Counted from the stretch's first letter, positions 32,972 to 41,789 are shown. The stretch: 42,227 nt of DNA from Corynebacterium striatum ATCC 6940 (GCF_000159135.1 NZ_GG667522.1:154402-196628); one strand, 5' to 3'. Program-made: numbers and translations. Notes: generated by a model from the letters alone, not told the origin.

Positions 32972-35900
32972 CTAGCGCCGGTACCCACGTGGCCGGAATC
33001 CACCCGGCGCGGACCGCCAGCCTTCGCGGGCCGCATCAGCAGCACTGTCTCCAGAACCGGGTTCAGGCTCCGGCACGGACTCCAGCGCATCGGACAGCGA
33101 CCGGCCCCGCCGGCTCGGCGCCGCGGAGGTCGAAAGCTTGCCGGAGATCCGCACGCCCTTCGGCGTAATCCCCGCGCCCTGCTCGCGCAGCTGATTCGCC
33201 AGCGGGGTCTCGAAGACCGAGGCCCCGTTGGCCTTTTCGATGGTGAGCGGCGAGAGGCGCCCAGATGCGACGGCCTCAGTGAGCGCCGCCACGATATAGC
33301 CCACGACCTCGCCGTCATCGATGCCTGCGGTCACCGGGAAGGTTGTGAGCGTCTTGCCGCCACGCGTGAGGTGTGCGACGGGCAGGCCGTCCACGAGCAC
33401 CACCAAAGCACCCGCCGCGCGCGTGGGCGAGCCTTCCGTTTCCGGCCAGGGCAGCGCCGCACCGTAGGGGTTCGCCGGATCCGCCGCGGCGAGCAGGTAA
33501 GTCTGCGGCTCCTGCGTGCCCGACGGCCAGCCGGTCACGTCCGGAGAATCCGCGAGCCCGCGCAGGCGGTCAATTACCGCCGGGGTGGAAAACTGCGCGG
33601 CGCCGAGCCCCTCAATGACGTAGCCGCGCATGGCCTTGCCGGACTCCTCGAAGCCGGAAAGCACCTTATACGCCAGCGCGAAGCCGCCCAGCACATCTTC
33701 AGCGACGACGCTCCCTCGCGTAACCACGCCGTAGCGGTCGAGCCATGCCTCGCCGTGCGCGACCGATCTGCTCGTCGCATCCACACCGTGTCCAGAAACC
33801 GACGCCGCCCAACGCCCGGCCACGTCCGGAGCCGCACTTGCGCCGCCGAGTCCCTGCGACTGGGCAAAAGACGTGCGGCCCATGCGCAGGCGGGAACGGG
33901 TGGGGCGTCGCTTAGCGCGGTGTGCAGTAGCCCCTGACCGCGAGCCCGCCGTGGCCACGTGCGTGCGAATCGGCGCAAAGGAATCCGGGCTGACCAGGCC
34001 CATCTCCACCAGCGACCACAACGCTTCGCGCAGCTCATCCGCGGTGCCGGGCACCTGAGAGAGAATGTCACCGAACAGGAAGCTACCGCCGCGCTGCAGG
34101 ACCTCCAGCGTTGCAGACTGCAGCATGCTGAGCCCCAGCTCCTCTGGTTCGAGCTGCGGAGCCAGCTGCGCCGCGTAGTCGGCAGGCAGCAGCATGATCC
34201 ACGGGTCATTCGCACCAGCCTTACCTGCACCGACGATGAGCACCTCGCCGTTTGCGGTGAGCTCATCGAGCATCGTCGGCGAATAGTCCCCCACTCGCGC
34301 GGGCAAGATGAGCGACTCCCACGCCGAGGCCGGCAAACGCACGCCCGCGAGCTGCTCAATCACGCTAAAGACTCCATCAGCACCGCGCAGGGCTGGGCGC
34401 TTGCCCACGGGGGCCACCTGCTGCCAGTCCGGCAAGAAGCGGCCAAAGGTCGCCGCACTGACAGGTTCCGTCGCGGCGCGCGCGGCGGCCAGGGAACGGG
34501 AGCGAATCGTACGCAGCACCTCAGCCGCGCAATACTCTGCTTCCTCGATGCCTTGACGGTAGCGGCCTTCTACGATGGTGTCGATGGACTGCAACGCTGT
34601 GTGCGCAGTCGATGCTGACAGGCCGAAAGCATCCTGCAGATCCCGCAGCACGAATGGGCCGCGGGTGCGTGCCCAACGCGAGACAAGCTGCTGCAGGGCA
34701 TCTGTGATGGTGGCTTGCTGCGCCGGGACGCCGGGCGGGACGGGGACGCCGAGGGCGTCGCGAAGCAGCGGGGCGTCGAGTGGCTGCGCGAAGTGCTCGC
34801 GGCCGCCAATGCGTACCCGCATCACGCGCGCACCCAAGGATTCGATGGCGCTGAGCGGGACATTCGTGTGCTCGGCCATCTCCTCGACAGGAATGGGGCC
34901 AAGCAACCGCAGCAGGTCCGCGACCTCCTCCGTGGTGCGGGCGCGGCGGTCCTCGGCTGTACGCTGCAGCTGTGCGTGGACCTGAGCGATGATTTCTGGG
35001 TCGAGTAGCTCCCGCAGCTCCACCGTTCCCAGCAGCTTTGACAGCAAAGCTGGGTCGAGGGCTAGGGCAGCCGCGCGCTTTTCTGCCAGCGGGGAATCGC
35101 CCTCGTACATAAACGCGCCGGTGTAATTAAACAGCAGCGTGGAGGCAAAAGGCGAAGGCTGCTCCGTAGTGACCTCCGCAATGCGCACGCGTCGGTGCCC
35201 CAACTCCCGCATGGTCTCTGTCAGCGCGGGAAGATCGTAGACGTCTTGCAGACACTCGCGGACTGTCTCCAGGATGATGGGGAACGAGGGATACTTGCGG
35301 GCGACGTCGAGAAGCTGCTCCGCACGCTGGCGCTGCTGCCACAAGGGGGCGCGCTTGCCGGGGTTGCGCCGCGGCAACAGAAGCGCACGCGCGGCACACT
35401 CGCGGAAGCGCGAAGCAAAGAGCGCGGAACCGCCCACCTGCTCCGTCACGATGTCGGTGATCTCATCTGCGTCAAAGACGAACAACGAGCCATCCGGCTC
35501 CTTCTCCCCTTCGGGAAGGCGCAGGACGATGCCGTCATCGCCGGCCACCGCCTGTGGGTCCATGCCGGTCAGCTCCGCCACGCGCTGCCCCACGGCCAGC
35601 GCCCACGCGGCATTAACGCCGCGGCCAAACGGGCTGTGCAGGACCACGCGCCAGTCCCCTAGTTCGTCCTTGAATCGCTCGAGCACCAGCGTCTTTTCAT
35701 CCGGGATGATGCCTGTGGCCTCGTATTGTTCTTGGAGGTAGGCCGCGATATTTCGCGCGGCGTTCTCATCGGCGTCCTGCACGACGGACGGGTCCTGGTG
35801 GACTTCGCGGCGGTACGCACCCAGTGCTTGGCCCAGTTCATACGGGCGCCCGGCTTGATCGCCATTCCAGAAGGGCAAGCGCCCAGTGTGCCCCGGTGCG

Positions 35901-37858
35901 GGAGTCACGATGACTTGGTCGCGGGTGATCTCCTCGATGCGCCAGCTCGTGGCGCCCAGAGTAAAGATGTCTCCCACGCGGGACTCGTAGACCATTTCCT
36001 CGTCGAGCTCACCCACGCGGCGCGGGCCGGTGTTCTCCCCACCCGCTGACAGGAAGACACCGAACATGCCGCGGTCAGGGATGGTTCCACCGTTGGTCAC
36101 GGCCACTCGCTGCGCGCCTGGGCGCGGGCTCAGCATCCCCGTGATGCGGTCATAGACCACGCGGGGTTTGAGCTCAGAAAAGTCAGCCGAGGGATAAACC
36201 CCAGAGACCAAGTCGATGACCGAGTCGAAGACCTCCCGGGCCAGGTCACGATAAGGCCAGGCGCGGCGCACCATGGAGTACCAGGTATCAGCATCAAGGC
36301 CGCCCACGCTGTCGGCTTCCCCGAAGCCCTCAGCACCCGGCTGCACACCGCGCACAGTCACCGGCGCAACCTCGGCAGCAGCCACCGCCGCCACCGTCTG
36401 CTGCGCCAAAACGTCCAGAGGATTACGCGGCGAATGCATCTCCTCAATGAGGCCTTCGCGCATGCGGGAGACCGTCAGCGTCGATTGGACCAGGTCCGCC
36501 CGGTGCTTGGGATAGAAGGAGCCCTGCGAAACCGCACCGACGGAGTGCCCGGCGCGGCCCACGCGCTGCAGGCCAGAAGCCACTGAAGGAGGTGATTCTA
36601 CTTGCACCACCAGCTCCACCGCGCCCATGTCGATACCGAGCTCCAACGAGCTCGTGGCCACCACAGCACGCAGGGAGCCTTCCTTGAGCATCGTCTCCGT
36701 AAGCAGGCGCTCGTCCTTGGACACCGATCCATGGTGTGCACGGGCGATAACGGCAGGCGCTGTGCCGGCGACGTCGACCTGCTTCATCAGCTGCGCCGGG
36801 TCCCGGCGCGTGGCCGGCGACAAGCTTTCCGGATCGTGCTCCTGCGCGTAGAGCTCGTTGAGCCGGGAGGTAAGACGCTCGGCAGTGCGCCGCGAATTCA
36901 CAAAGACGAGGGTCGAGCGATGCTCCATGATTTCGGAGTAGAGGTCCTCCTCGATGAAGGGCCAGATGGACTTGGCCGTGGGCAAGGCGGAGTCCGAAGC
37001 CTGCAGGCGAGCCCCGTCGAAGGTGCCGGTGATACCCAGCGGATCGTCAACGGTCATCTCCCCAATGGTGGAACCTTGCTCCGGCGTCGGTAGGTCAGAC
37101 ATGTCCTCCACGGGCACATGGACATCGAGTTGCCAGCGCTTTAGCGCTGGTGGGGCCACAATGTCCACGGGGCGATCCCCACCCAAGAAGTTAGAGACCG
37201 CCGAAAGCGGACGCACCGTAGCCGAAAGTCCGATGCGCTGGAACTCGCCAGCCACCGCGGCCAGACGTTCCAGAGTCAACGCCAAGTGGACGCCGCGCTT
37301 GGTTCCGGCAAGCGCATGGATCTCGTCGATGATGACCGTATCCACGCTGGCCAGGATGCCCGCCGCCTTGGAGGTGAGCATGAGGTAGGCCGATTCCGGC
37401 GTGGTGATGAGGATGTCCGGGGGTTTTCGGATCTGCCGTGCGCGTTCGGCCGAAGGCGTATCCCCGGAGCGCACGCCCACGGTGATGTCCGGCACGTCGA
37501 GCCCCAAGCGCTCTGCCGTGCGCGCGATGCCATTGAGCGGCGCGCGCAGGTTGTTCTCCACGTCCACGCCGAGCGCCTTCAGCGGGGAGATATACAGCAC
37601 CTTCACGCCCTGCGCCCCGCCCCGTACTGCCGGGCCCACGGGCAAGGCGGTTTGCCCTTCCTTTTCCACCAAGGAATTTAGTGCCCACAGAAAGGCCGCC
37701 AAGGTTTTACCAGAACCAGTCGGGGCTACCACGAGCGCGTGCGCGCCTTGGGAAATCTTGTCCCAGGCTTGTTCCTGAACAGGCGTGGGCGCTGCGAAAA
37801 CATCCTCAAACCACTGCCCTACTTGCGGGCGGAAACGGCCAAGAATATTTTTTGACAT
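32972..37858 (-). CDS. lhr: Large ATP-dependent helicase Lhr
   Basis: The 1628-residue product is a superfamily 2 helicase of the long Lhr type. It has a Q-motif region PTPVQEQAWDKI, Walker A APTGSGKT (about 45-52), motif Ia SPLKAL, DEIH box (IIDEIHAL), motif III GLSATVRP and motif VI LQRVGRAGHSVGAVSQG. A winged-helix and beta-barrel region and a long C-terminal domain complete the order known for mycobacterial Lhr. These proteins are 3'-5' translocases linked to DNA damage responses. It is somewhat longer than the roughly 1500 residues usual; the extra length is in the Arg/Ser-rich C-terminal part. It is divergent from cysQ. Confidence 0.95.
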   Translation of the reverse strand: MSKNILGRFRPQVGQWFEDVFAAPTPVQEQAWDKISQGAHALVVAPTGSGKTLAAFLWALNSLVEKEGQTALPVGPAVRGGAQGVKVLYISPLKALGVDVENNLRAPLNGIARTAERLGLDVPDITVGVRSGDTPSAERARQIRKPPDILITTPESAYLMLTSKAAGILASVDTVIIDEIHALAGTKRGVHLALTLERLAAVAGEFQRIGLSATVRPLSAVSNFLGGDRPVDIVAPPALKRWQLDVHVPVEDMSDLPTPEQGSTIGEMTVDDPLGITGTFDGARLQASDSALPTAKSIWPFIEEDLYSEIMEHRSTLVFVNSRRTAERLTSRLNELYAQEHDPESLSPATRRDPAQLMKQVDVAGTAPAVIARAHHGSVSKDERLLTETMLKEGSLRAVVATSSLELGIDMGAVELVVQVESPPSVASGLQRVGRAGHSVGAVSQGSFYPKHRADLVQSTLTVSRMREGLIEEMHSPRNPLDVLAQQTVAAVAAAEVAPVTVRGVQPGAEGFGEADSVGGLDADTWYSMVRRAWPYRDLAREVFDSVIDLVSGVYPSADFSELKPRVVYDRITGMLSPRPGAQRVAVTNGGTIPDRGMFGVFLSAGGENTGPRRVGELDEEMVYESRVGDIFTLGATSWRIEEITRDQVIVTPAPGHTGRLPFWNGDQAGRPYELGQALGAYRREVHQDPSVVQDADENAARNIAAYLQEQYEATGIIPDEKTLVLERFKDELGDWRVVLHSPFGRGVNAAWALAVGQRVAELTGMDPQAVAGDDGIVLRLPEGEKEPDGSLFVFDADEITDIVTEQVGGSALFASRFRECAARALLLPRRNPGKRAPLWQQRQRAEQLLDVARKYPSFPIILETVRECLQDVYDLPALTETMRELGHRRVRIAEVTTEQPSPFASTLLFNYTGAFMYEGDSPLAEKRAAALALDPALLSKLLGTVELRELLDPEIIAQVHAQLQRTAEDRRARTTEEVADLLRLLGPIPVEEMAEHTNVPLSAIESLGARVMRVRIGGREHFAQPLDAPLLRDALGVPVPPGVPAQQATITDALQQLVSRWARTRGPFVLRDLQDAFGLSASTAHTALQSIDTIVEGRYRQGIEEAEYCAAEVLRTIRSRSLAAARAATEPVSAATFGRFLPDWQQVAPVGKRPALRGADGVFSVIEQLAGVRLPASAWESLILPARVGDYSPTMLDELTANGEVLIVGAGKAGANDPWIMLLPADYAAQLAPQLEPEELGLSMLQSATLEVLQRGGSFLFGDILSQVPGTADELREALWSLVEMGLVSPDSFAPIRTHVATAGSRSGATAHRAKRRPTRSRLRMGRTSFAQSQGLGGASAAPDVAGRWAASVSGHGVDATSRSVAHGEAWLDRYGVVTRGSVVAEDVLGGFALAYKVLSGFEESGKAMRGYVIEGLGAAQFSTPAVIDRLRGLADSPDVTGWPSGTQEPQTYLLAAADPANPYGAALPWPETEGSPTRAAGALVVLVDGLPVAHLTRGGKTLTTFPVTAGIDDGEVVGYIVAALTEAVASGRLSPLTIEKANGASVFETPLANQLREQGAGITPKGVRISGKLSTSAAPSRRGRSLSDALESVPEPEPGSGDSAADAAREGWRSAPGGFRPRGYRR

Positions 37859-37879
37859 GCCCTACTTTAACGCGCGCGG

Positions 37880-37892
37880 TAATCTGGCATAC
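37880..37892 (+). promoter_or_regulatory. -10 element giving a leaderless cysQ transcript
   Basis: TAATCT (37880-37885) ends seven bases before the ATG at 37893. This places the transcription start at or next to the start codon, and no ribosome-binding site is present. Leaderless genes with this spacing are common in actinobacteria. Confidence 0.55.
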
Positions 37893-38651
37893 ATGACCGT
37901 CGAGATTTCAGATTCCCGCCTTACCAATTCATTAGCCAACGGCTGTGGTGAGATCCTCAAGGGCGTGCGCAATGGTGGCCTGTTGCGCGGGCTTGCGCTT
38001 GGCGACGCCGGCGATGAAGCCGCCCAAGAATGGATCACCCGCGTCATCGCCCAGCACCGTCCGGCTGATGGCGTCCTCTCCGAAGAAGCGGCTGATGACC
38101 TCAGCCGCTTGAAGAAGGACCGCGTGTGGATCGTTGACCCACTCGACGGCACCAAGGAGTTCGCCACCGGCCGCCAGGACTGGGCCGTGCACATTGCGCT
38201 CGTCATCAACGGCATTCCGGAGCACGCCGCCGTGGCGATGCCGGACTTGGGCGTTACCTTCCGTTCGTCCGACGCCCGCGCGGTGACCGGCCCGCTGGCC
38301 AAGAAGTTCGTGGTCTCCCGTAACCGTCCGCCGCAGGTGGCCTCCCACATCGCTGAGAAGATGGGCTTTGAGACCGTCGGCATCGGCTCCGCTGGTGCGA
38401 AGGCCATGCACGTCCTTCTTGGCGACTTCGATGGCTACATTCACTCTGGTGGCCAGTACGAGTGGGACCAGGCTGCACCAGTAGGCGTGGCGATGGCAGC
38501 AGGCCTGCACTGCTCCCGCCTGGACGGCTCTCCGATCCGCTTCAACAACGAGGACACCTTCATCCCCGACCTTCTCATCTGCCGCCCTGAGCTGGCCGAT
38601 GAGATCTTGGAGCACGCTAATGCCTACGCGGAGGCAAACGGCAGCTTCTAG
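37893..38651 (+). CDS. cysQ: CysQ-like 3'(2'),5'-bisphosphate nucleotidase / inositol phosphatase family
   Basis: The 252-residue product starts at the ATG at 37893 (MTVEISD). It has the metal-binding motifs of the inositol monophosphatase superfamily: Glu-Glu in LSEEAADD, WIVDPLDGTKEF (DPxDGT) and the distal GGQYEWDQAAPVGVAMAAG. CysQ removes the 3'-phosphate of PAP(S), a by-product of sulfate assimilation, and actinobacterial members also act on inositol phosphates or fructose bisphosphate, so the substrate is not fixed. It is divergent from lhr and followed by thyA, an order I recall from C. glutamicum. Confidence 0.9.
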   Translation: MTVEISDSRLTNSLANGCGEILKGVRNGGLLRGLALGDAGDEAAQEWITRVIAQHRPADGVLSEEAADDLSRLKKDRVWIVDPLDGTKEFATGRQDWAVHIALVINGIPEHAAVAMPDLGVTFRSSDARAVTGPLAKKFVVSRNRPPQVASHIAEKMGFETVGIGSAGAKAMHVLLGDFDGYIHSGGQYEWDQAAPVGVAMAAGLHCSRLDGSPIRFNNEDTFIPDLLICRPELADEILEHANAYAEANGSF

Positions 38652-38689
38652 CCTGCCAGCAGAAGTTAAAAACTTCGCGCGAGAGTAGC

Positions 38690-38702
38690 TACACTCGACA
38701 CC
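38690..38702 (+). promoter_or_regulatory. -10 element giving a leaderless thyA transcript
   Basis: TACACT (38690-38695) lies seven bases before the thyA ATG at 38703, the same geometry as at cysQ. No ribosome-binding site is visible. Confidence 0.5.
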
Positions 38703-39500
38703 ATGATCCAGACCCCATATGAGGACCTCCTCCGCAAAGTTTTGGAAGAAGGCGCAGAAAAAGGTGACCGTACTGGCACCGGCACGCGCTCCATTTTCGG
38801 AGCGCAGCTGCGCTATAACCTGGCCGATTCATTCCCGCTGCTGACTACCAAGAAGGTCTACTTCCACGGTGTTATCGGCGAGCTGCTGTGGTTCCTCAAG
38901 GGCGACTCCAACGTGAAGTGGCTGCAGGACAACAACGTCCGTATCTGGAATGAGTGGGCTGACGCCGATGGCGAGCTGGGCCCTGTCTACGGCGTCCAGT
39001 GGCGCTCGTGGCCTACCCCGGATGGCACGCATGTTGACCAGATCCAGCAGGCTCTGGACACACTGCAGAATAATCCGGATTCTCGTCGCAACTTGGTCTC
39101 CGCCTGGAACGTGGCAGAACTAGACAAGATGGCGCTTATGCCCTGCCACCTGCTATTCCAGCTTTACGTGGCAGACGGCAAGCTCTCCCTGCAGGTCTAT
39201 CAGCGTTCGGCGGACATGTTCCTAGGCGTGCCTTTCAACTTGGCTTCCTATGCCGCGTTGGCCCACATGTTTGCCCAACAGGCTGGTCTGGAGGTCGGCG
39301 AGCTCATCTGGACTGGCGGCGACTGCCACATCTACAACGACCACATTGAGCAGGTCAAGGAGCAGCTCTCCCGCGAGCCACGCCCCTACCCGCAGCTCAA
39401 GCTGCACAAGGCTGACTCATTGTTCGACTACACCTTCGACGATTTCGAGGTCGTAGGCTACGATCCCCACCCCACCATCAAAGCGCAGGTTTCCGTCTAA
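38703..39500 (+). CDS. thyA: Thymidylate synthase
   Basis: The 265-residue enzyme methylates dUMP to dTMP with methylene-THF. Visible landmarks are [13 protein letters not shown], RGx-type dUMP loop [12 protein letters not shown], the catalytic Cys148 in [29 protein letters not shown] and [13 protein letters not shown]. Length and ending (KAQVSV) fit the family. Its stop overlaps the folA start (TAATG), so the enzyme that makes dihydrofolate is coexpressed with the one that reduces it. Confidence 0.98.
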   Translation: MIQTPYEDLLRKVLEEGAEKGDRTGTGTRSIFGAQLRYNLADSFPLLTTKKVYFHGVIGELLWFLKGDSNVKWLQDNNVRIWNEWADADGELGPVYGVQWRSWPTPDGTHVDQIQQALDTLQNNPDSRRNLVSAWNVAELDKMALMPCHLLFQLYVADGKLSLQVYQRSADMFLGVPFNLASYAALAHMFAQQAGLEVGELIWTGGDCHIYNDHIEQVKEQLSREPRPYPQLKLHKADSLFDYTFDDFEVVGYDPHPTIKAQVSV

Positions 39501-40042
39501 TGCTGGGGGCTATTTGGGCGCAGTCCTTAGACGGCGTCATCGGCGATGGCGTGGCGATGCCGTGGCATGTTCCGGAGGATCTCAAGCACTTCAAAGAGGT
39601 CACCATCGGCTCGCCGGTGGTGATGGGCCGGCGCACGTGGGAGTCGCTGAACCCGAAGTTCCGCCCGTTGCCGGGCCGCGATAACTACGTTTTGTCCCGC
39701 AAGGCACCTGGCGCTTGGTCCGCTGGCGCCCAGGTCACCGCTAACATTTCACAACTTACGCACACGCTTGACGACGCCTGGTTCATCGGCGGCGGGCAGA
39801 TCTATTCCTCCACTATCGATGATGTGGACATCATTGAGATAACCCTCATGGGAGTCAACATTGGGAATATTTACGGCGACGCCGCCGTTTATGCTCCTGA
39901 AGTGCCTGATTCTTTTGGATTGTCGGCAAGCACCGACTGGCTGACATCTGAGAAGGGCCACTTGACAATTCCGGGCCAACCGCCGAGTGAGTTGCCTATG
40001 AAGTACCGATTCTTAACCTACGAGCGAAAGGACGCCGCTTAA
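39500..40042 (+). CDS. folA: Dihydrofolate reductase
   Basis: The 180-residue product begins [32 protein letters not shown], containing the substrate-binding acid and the Trp-His/Pro loop, and continues with VVMGRRTWESL, LPGRDNYVLSR and FIGGGQIYSSTI for NADPH binding. It regenerates tetrahydrofolate after thymidylate synthesis. It starts within the last base of thyA and its TAA is directly followed by the ATG of the mycoredoxin gene. Slightly longer than bacterial chromosomal enzymes of 160 residues, the extra length lies after residue 135. Confidence 0.97.
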   Translation: MLGAIWAQSLDGVIGDGVAMPWHVPEDLKHFKEVTIGSPVVMGRRTWESLNPKFRPLPGRDNYVLSRKAPGAWSAGAQVTANISQLTHTLDDAWFIGGGQIYSSTIDDVDIIEITLMGVNIGNIYGDAAVYAPEVPDSFGLSASTDWLTSEKGHLTIPGQPPSELPMKYRFLTYERKDAA

Positions 40043-40330
40043 ATGACCGTGGCAGCACCTGAGACTACCGAGCACGTCACCATCTTCTACGCCGACTGGT
40101 GCCCATTCTGCGCCAAGCTGCTCAAGGGCTTGAACCGCACTGAGACGCCTTATGCGCTTGTCGACGCCGAGGCCGAAGGCACCGAGGACATCAACGAGTG
40201 GATCAAGTCGGTTAACGACGGCAACCGCATCGTGCCCACGGTCCTCTACTCTGACGGCACCTACGAGACCAACCCGCCTGCTTCCGCAGTACGCGCCAAG
40301 CTCGCTGAGCTCGACGGCTCCACCAAGTAG
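40043..40330 (+). CDS. Mycoredoxin/glutaredoxin-like protein
   Basis: The 95-residue product has a thioredoxin fold with the CPFC active site (Cys20 and Cys23) in FYADWCPFCAKLLKGL, the cis-proline region RIVPTVLYSDGTYETNPP, and a short acidic helix. Mycoredoxins use mycothiol as the reductant in actinobacteria, in place of glutathione. The ATG follows the folA stop without a gap, indicating translational coupling. The C-terminal SAVRAKLAEL helix fits the family length of 80-95 residues. Confidence 0.88.
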   Translation: MTVAAPETTEHVTIFYADWCPFCAKLLKGLNRTETPYALVDAEAEGTEDINEWIKSVNDGNRIVPTVLYSDGTYETNPPASAVRAKLAELDGSTK

Positions 40331-40365
40331 AAGCCAGCTAGTCGCTATCGGCGAGCGACCCCGGA

Positions 40366-40650
40366 TTAGTCGTCGTCCTCGCCGAAAAGCTCAACCATGT
40401 CCGCTGGTGACAACGTGCCACCCATCCCGGAGATTTCCTTCGAGTAGATGGTGTTGAGGTACTCGTCCAACGCTGCTTTAAGCTTCTGCGCATCGTACTT
40501 GTTGAGCAGCAGCAAGCGCTTGGAGGCCCCACCCGGGACGGTCTTCTCGATGGCAAGTGTTTCCACCCCGTCTTTGCTAATGGTCTCGGCGAATACCTCG
40601 CGTCGCTGCACGTCAGTGAAATGGACGATATTGTCATGATGATTTCCCAT
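40366..40650 (-). CDS. Small conserved-looking hypothetical protein
   Basis: From the ATG at 40650 (MGNHHDNI) the product has 94 residues; a TTG at 40659 would add three. It is soluble and mixed-charge, with a predicted strand-rich front (IVHFTDVQRREVFAETI, TLAIEKTV), a helix (DAQKLKAALDEYLNTIY) and an acidic end (FGEDDD). It is convergent with the mycoredoxin gene. No family is recognised. The composition and codon use look like a real gene, though the ribosome-binding site is weak. Confidence 0.65.
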   Translation of the reverse strand: MGNHHDNIVHFTDVQRREVFAETISKDGVETLAIEKTVPGGASKRLLLLNKYDAQKLKAALDEYLNTIYSKEISGMGGTLSPADMVELFGEDDD

Positions 40651-40706
40651 GGCTAACAAGCTATCCGATTTACCGCCAACTCGTGCGGTACTGGTAACCT
40701 AATTTC

Positions 40707-40721
40707 GTTGCGTTAAGCAAC
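40707..40721. repeat. Short hairpin before tRNA-Arg
   Basis: GTTGC (40707-40711) pairs with GCAAC (40717-40721) around GTTAA, five bases before the tRNA. It may belong to the tRNA leader. Confidence 0.3.
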
Positions 40722-40725
40722 CCCC

Positions 40726-40798
40726 GCCCCAGTAGCTCAGGGGATAGAGCACGGCTCTCCTAAAGCCGGTGTCGGAGGTTCGAATCCTCTCTGGGGCA
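40726..40798 (+). tRNA. tRNA-Arg (anticodon CCU)
   Basis: The 73-base sequence folds as a cloverleaf: acceptor GCCCCAG (40726-40732) with CTGGGGC (40791-40797) and discriminator A at 40798, a D arm with AGCTCAGGGGATAGAGC, anticodon stem CGGCT/AGCCG around the loop CTCCTAA, and a T arm GGAGG-TTCGAAT-CCTCT. The anticodon CCT reads the AGG codon. The 3' CCA is not encoded. tRNA-Arg(CCU) genes are frequent integration sites, and the DNA beyond this one is gene-poor and repeat-bearing. Confidence 0.97.
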
Positions 40799-40875
40799 CA
40801 ATGTGTAGTCTCGTGACATCGTTCCTACGGTGTCTCGAGTTTTTCGTTTTGTTACTTAGCCCCCGGCTGATCTGC

Positions 40876-40904
40876 GTAACTGACGAGGAAGCCGCGTCCA
40901 GAGC
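40876..40904 (+). repeat. 29-bp direct repeat, copy 1
   Basis: GTAACTGACGAGGAAGCCGC and the nine bases after it are identical to 41041-41069, 165 bases away, and the seven bases upstream are also nearly the same. The core GACGaGG-AAG-CCgCGTC is a near-palindrome. Both copies would encode VTDEEAASRA in the same frame, but the open frame around them (40801-41172) is Cys-rich and not protein-like. Confidence 0.8.
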
Positions 40905-40969
40905 AGAACCGGTGGGCTTCGTTGTCAGTTGTGCCCGTTTCAGCTTCTGCCGTCGGTCCTCGGCGCGAT

Positions 40970-40985
40970 ACGCAAGGCCTTGCGT
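40970..40985. repeat. Perfect 16-bp palindrome between the direct repeats
   Basis: ACGCAAGGCCTTGCGT is its own reverse complement. It lies between the two 29-bp repeats, and the interval also carries GAACCGG (40906-40912) and its inverse CCGGTTC (41003-41009). Apart from these I see no gene from 40799 to 41125. Confidence 0.6.
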
Positions 40986-41040
40986 CGTGTTTGTGGTCGG
41001 TGCCGGTTCCGCGGCGTCCTGCTTTGCCCGCTGGATCTAC

Positions 41041-41069
41041 GTAACTGACGAGGAAGCCGCGTCCAGAGC
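41041..41069 (+). repeat. 29-bp direct repeat, copy 2
   Basis: Identical to 40876-40904. Here the outer bases CGC-TGGA (before) and TCCAGAGCG (after) can also pair with a two-base bulge, so this copy could form a longer hairpin. Confidence 0.8.
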
Positions 41070-41125
41070 GTGTCTGATGGTTTGTGTGTGGGAGGATAGA
41101 ATCAAATTTTTATGGAGGTTCGAGC

Positions 41126-41736
41126 ATGGGACCCTTTACGGGAGCATCGAAAATTCATCTGTAGACTACTGAACCAGTGATAAATACATTTCTTCAGCAA
41201 GGACTACGCTTTTACAAACCCCGTCGGCCCATCTCCCGAATCTGAGTACATTGATGCAGATCAGCTTGCAGCCGAATGGAACCCAGACGAGTTTCCGCTG
41301 GTTGATTTGAATGACCCAGTTTCCCTAGAGGGCATTCCAGAAACTGTGCTTCTTCAGCTGCAACAAGAACAAGCTAATCGAGATTCATCTACCCCCTGGA
41401 AAACCAGTGATACTAGTAGCCGTTCCCGCCTTGGCGGCAGGACTCATTTGGGGCCTAATTACAGGAATTATTTTCACCATAATAAACCACCGTCGCTACT
41501 TTAGAGGAAATGAAAAGACTCTGGACTCCAAAGTGAAGCTTGGCGCTTTTAGTTTATTCTGTTCCATTGTTTTCTTTATATGGATTAGGCCGGGAGGGTT
41601 TGAAAACTACCTATTAAGCGCAGCGCTTGTATCCCTCACTTTCGGCGTGGGAACATTCATTTCAGCAAAAACTATAATGTCAATATGGGACCCGGAAAAA
41701 TTTCCACGACCAGGCACTGATAAACCCTCCACTTGA
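41126..41736 (+). pseudogene. Decayed two-helix membrane protein gene
   Basis: GGAGG stands eight bases before an ATG at 41126 that opens MGPFTGASKIHL and then meets TAG at 41162-41164. The same frame continues TTEPVINTF, then coding character moves to another frame near 41190 (DYAFTNPVGPSPESEYIDADQLAAEWNPDEFPLV ... LEGIPETVLLQL). It moves again at the C5 run 41392-41396 to PGKPVILVAVPALAAGLIWGLITGIIF, a second helix region and the end at 41736. The reading supports one ancestral gene of about 200 residues with an acidic soluble N-terminal part and two to four membrane segments. No family is recognised. Three disruptions make decay more likely than error. Confidence 0.55.
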
Positions 41737-41789
41737 GCAAATTAAAAATAAGAAGGACTCTTCCCGAACCCAGTTGATAAATTCAGCAT

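Noticed and set aside
32885..33937. Long plus-strand open frame over the end of lhr
   Set aside because: It mirrors lhr codons and is Arg/Pro-rich, typical of GC-rich antisense frames.
40876..41069. Possible CRISPR array in the repeats after tRNA-Arg
   Set aside because: Only two copies exist, 165 bases apart, and no cas genes are in the window.
40801..41172. A 123-codon open frame starting right after tRNA-Arg
   Set aside because: It has no ribosome-binding site, is Cys- and Arg-rich, and is made of repeat DNA; both 29-bp repeats just happen to be in the same frame.
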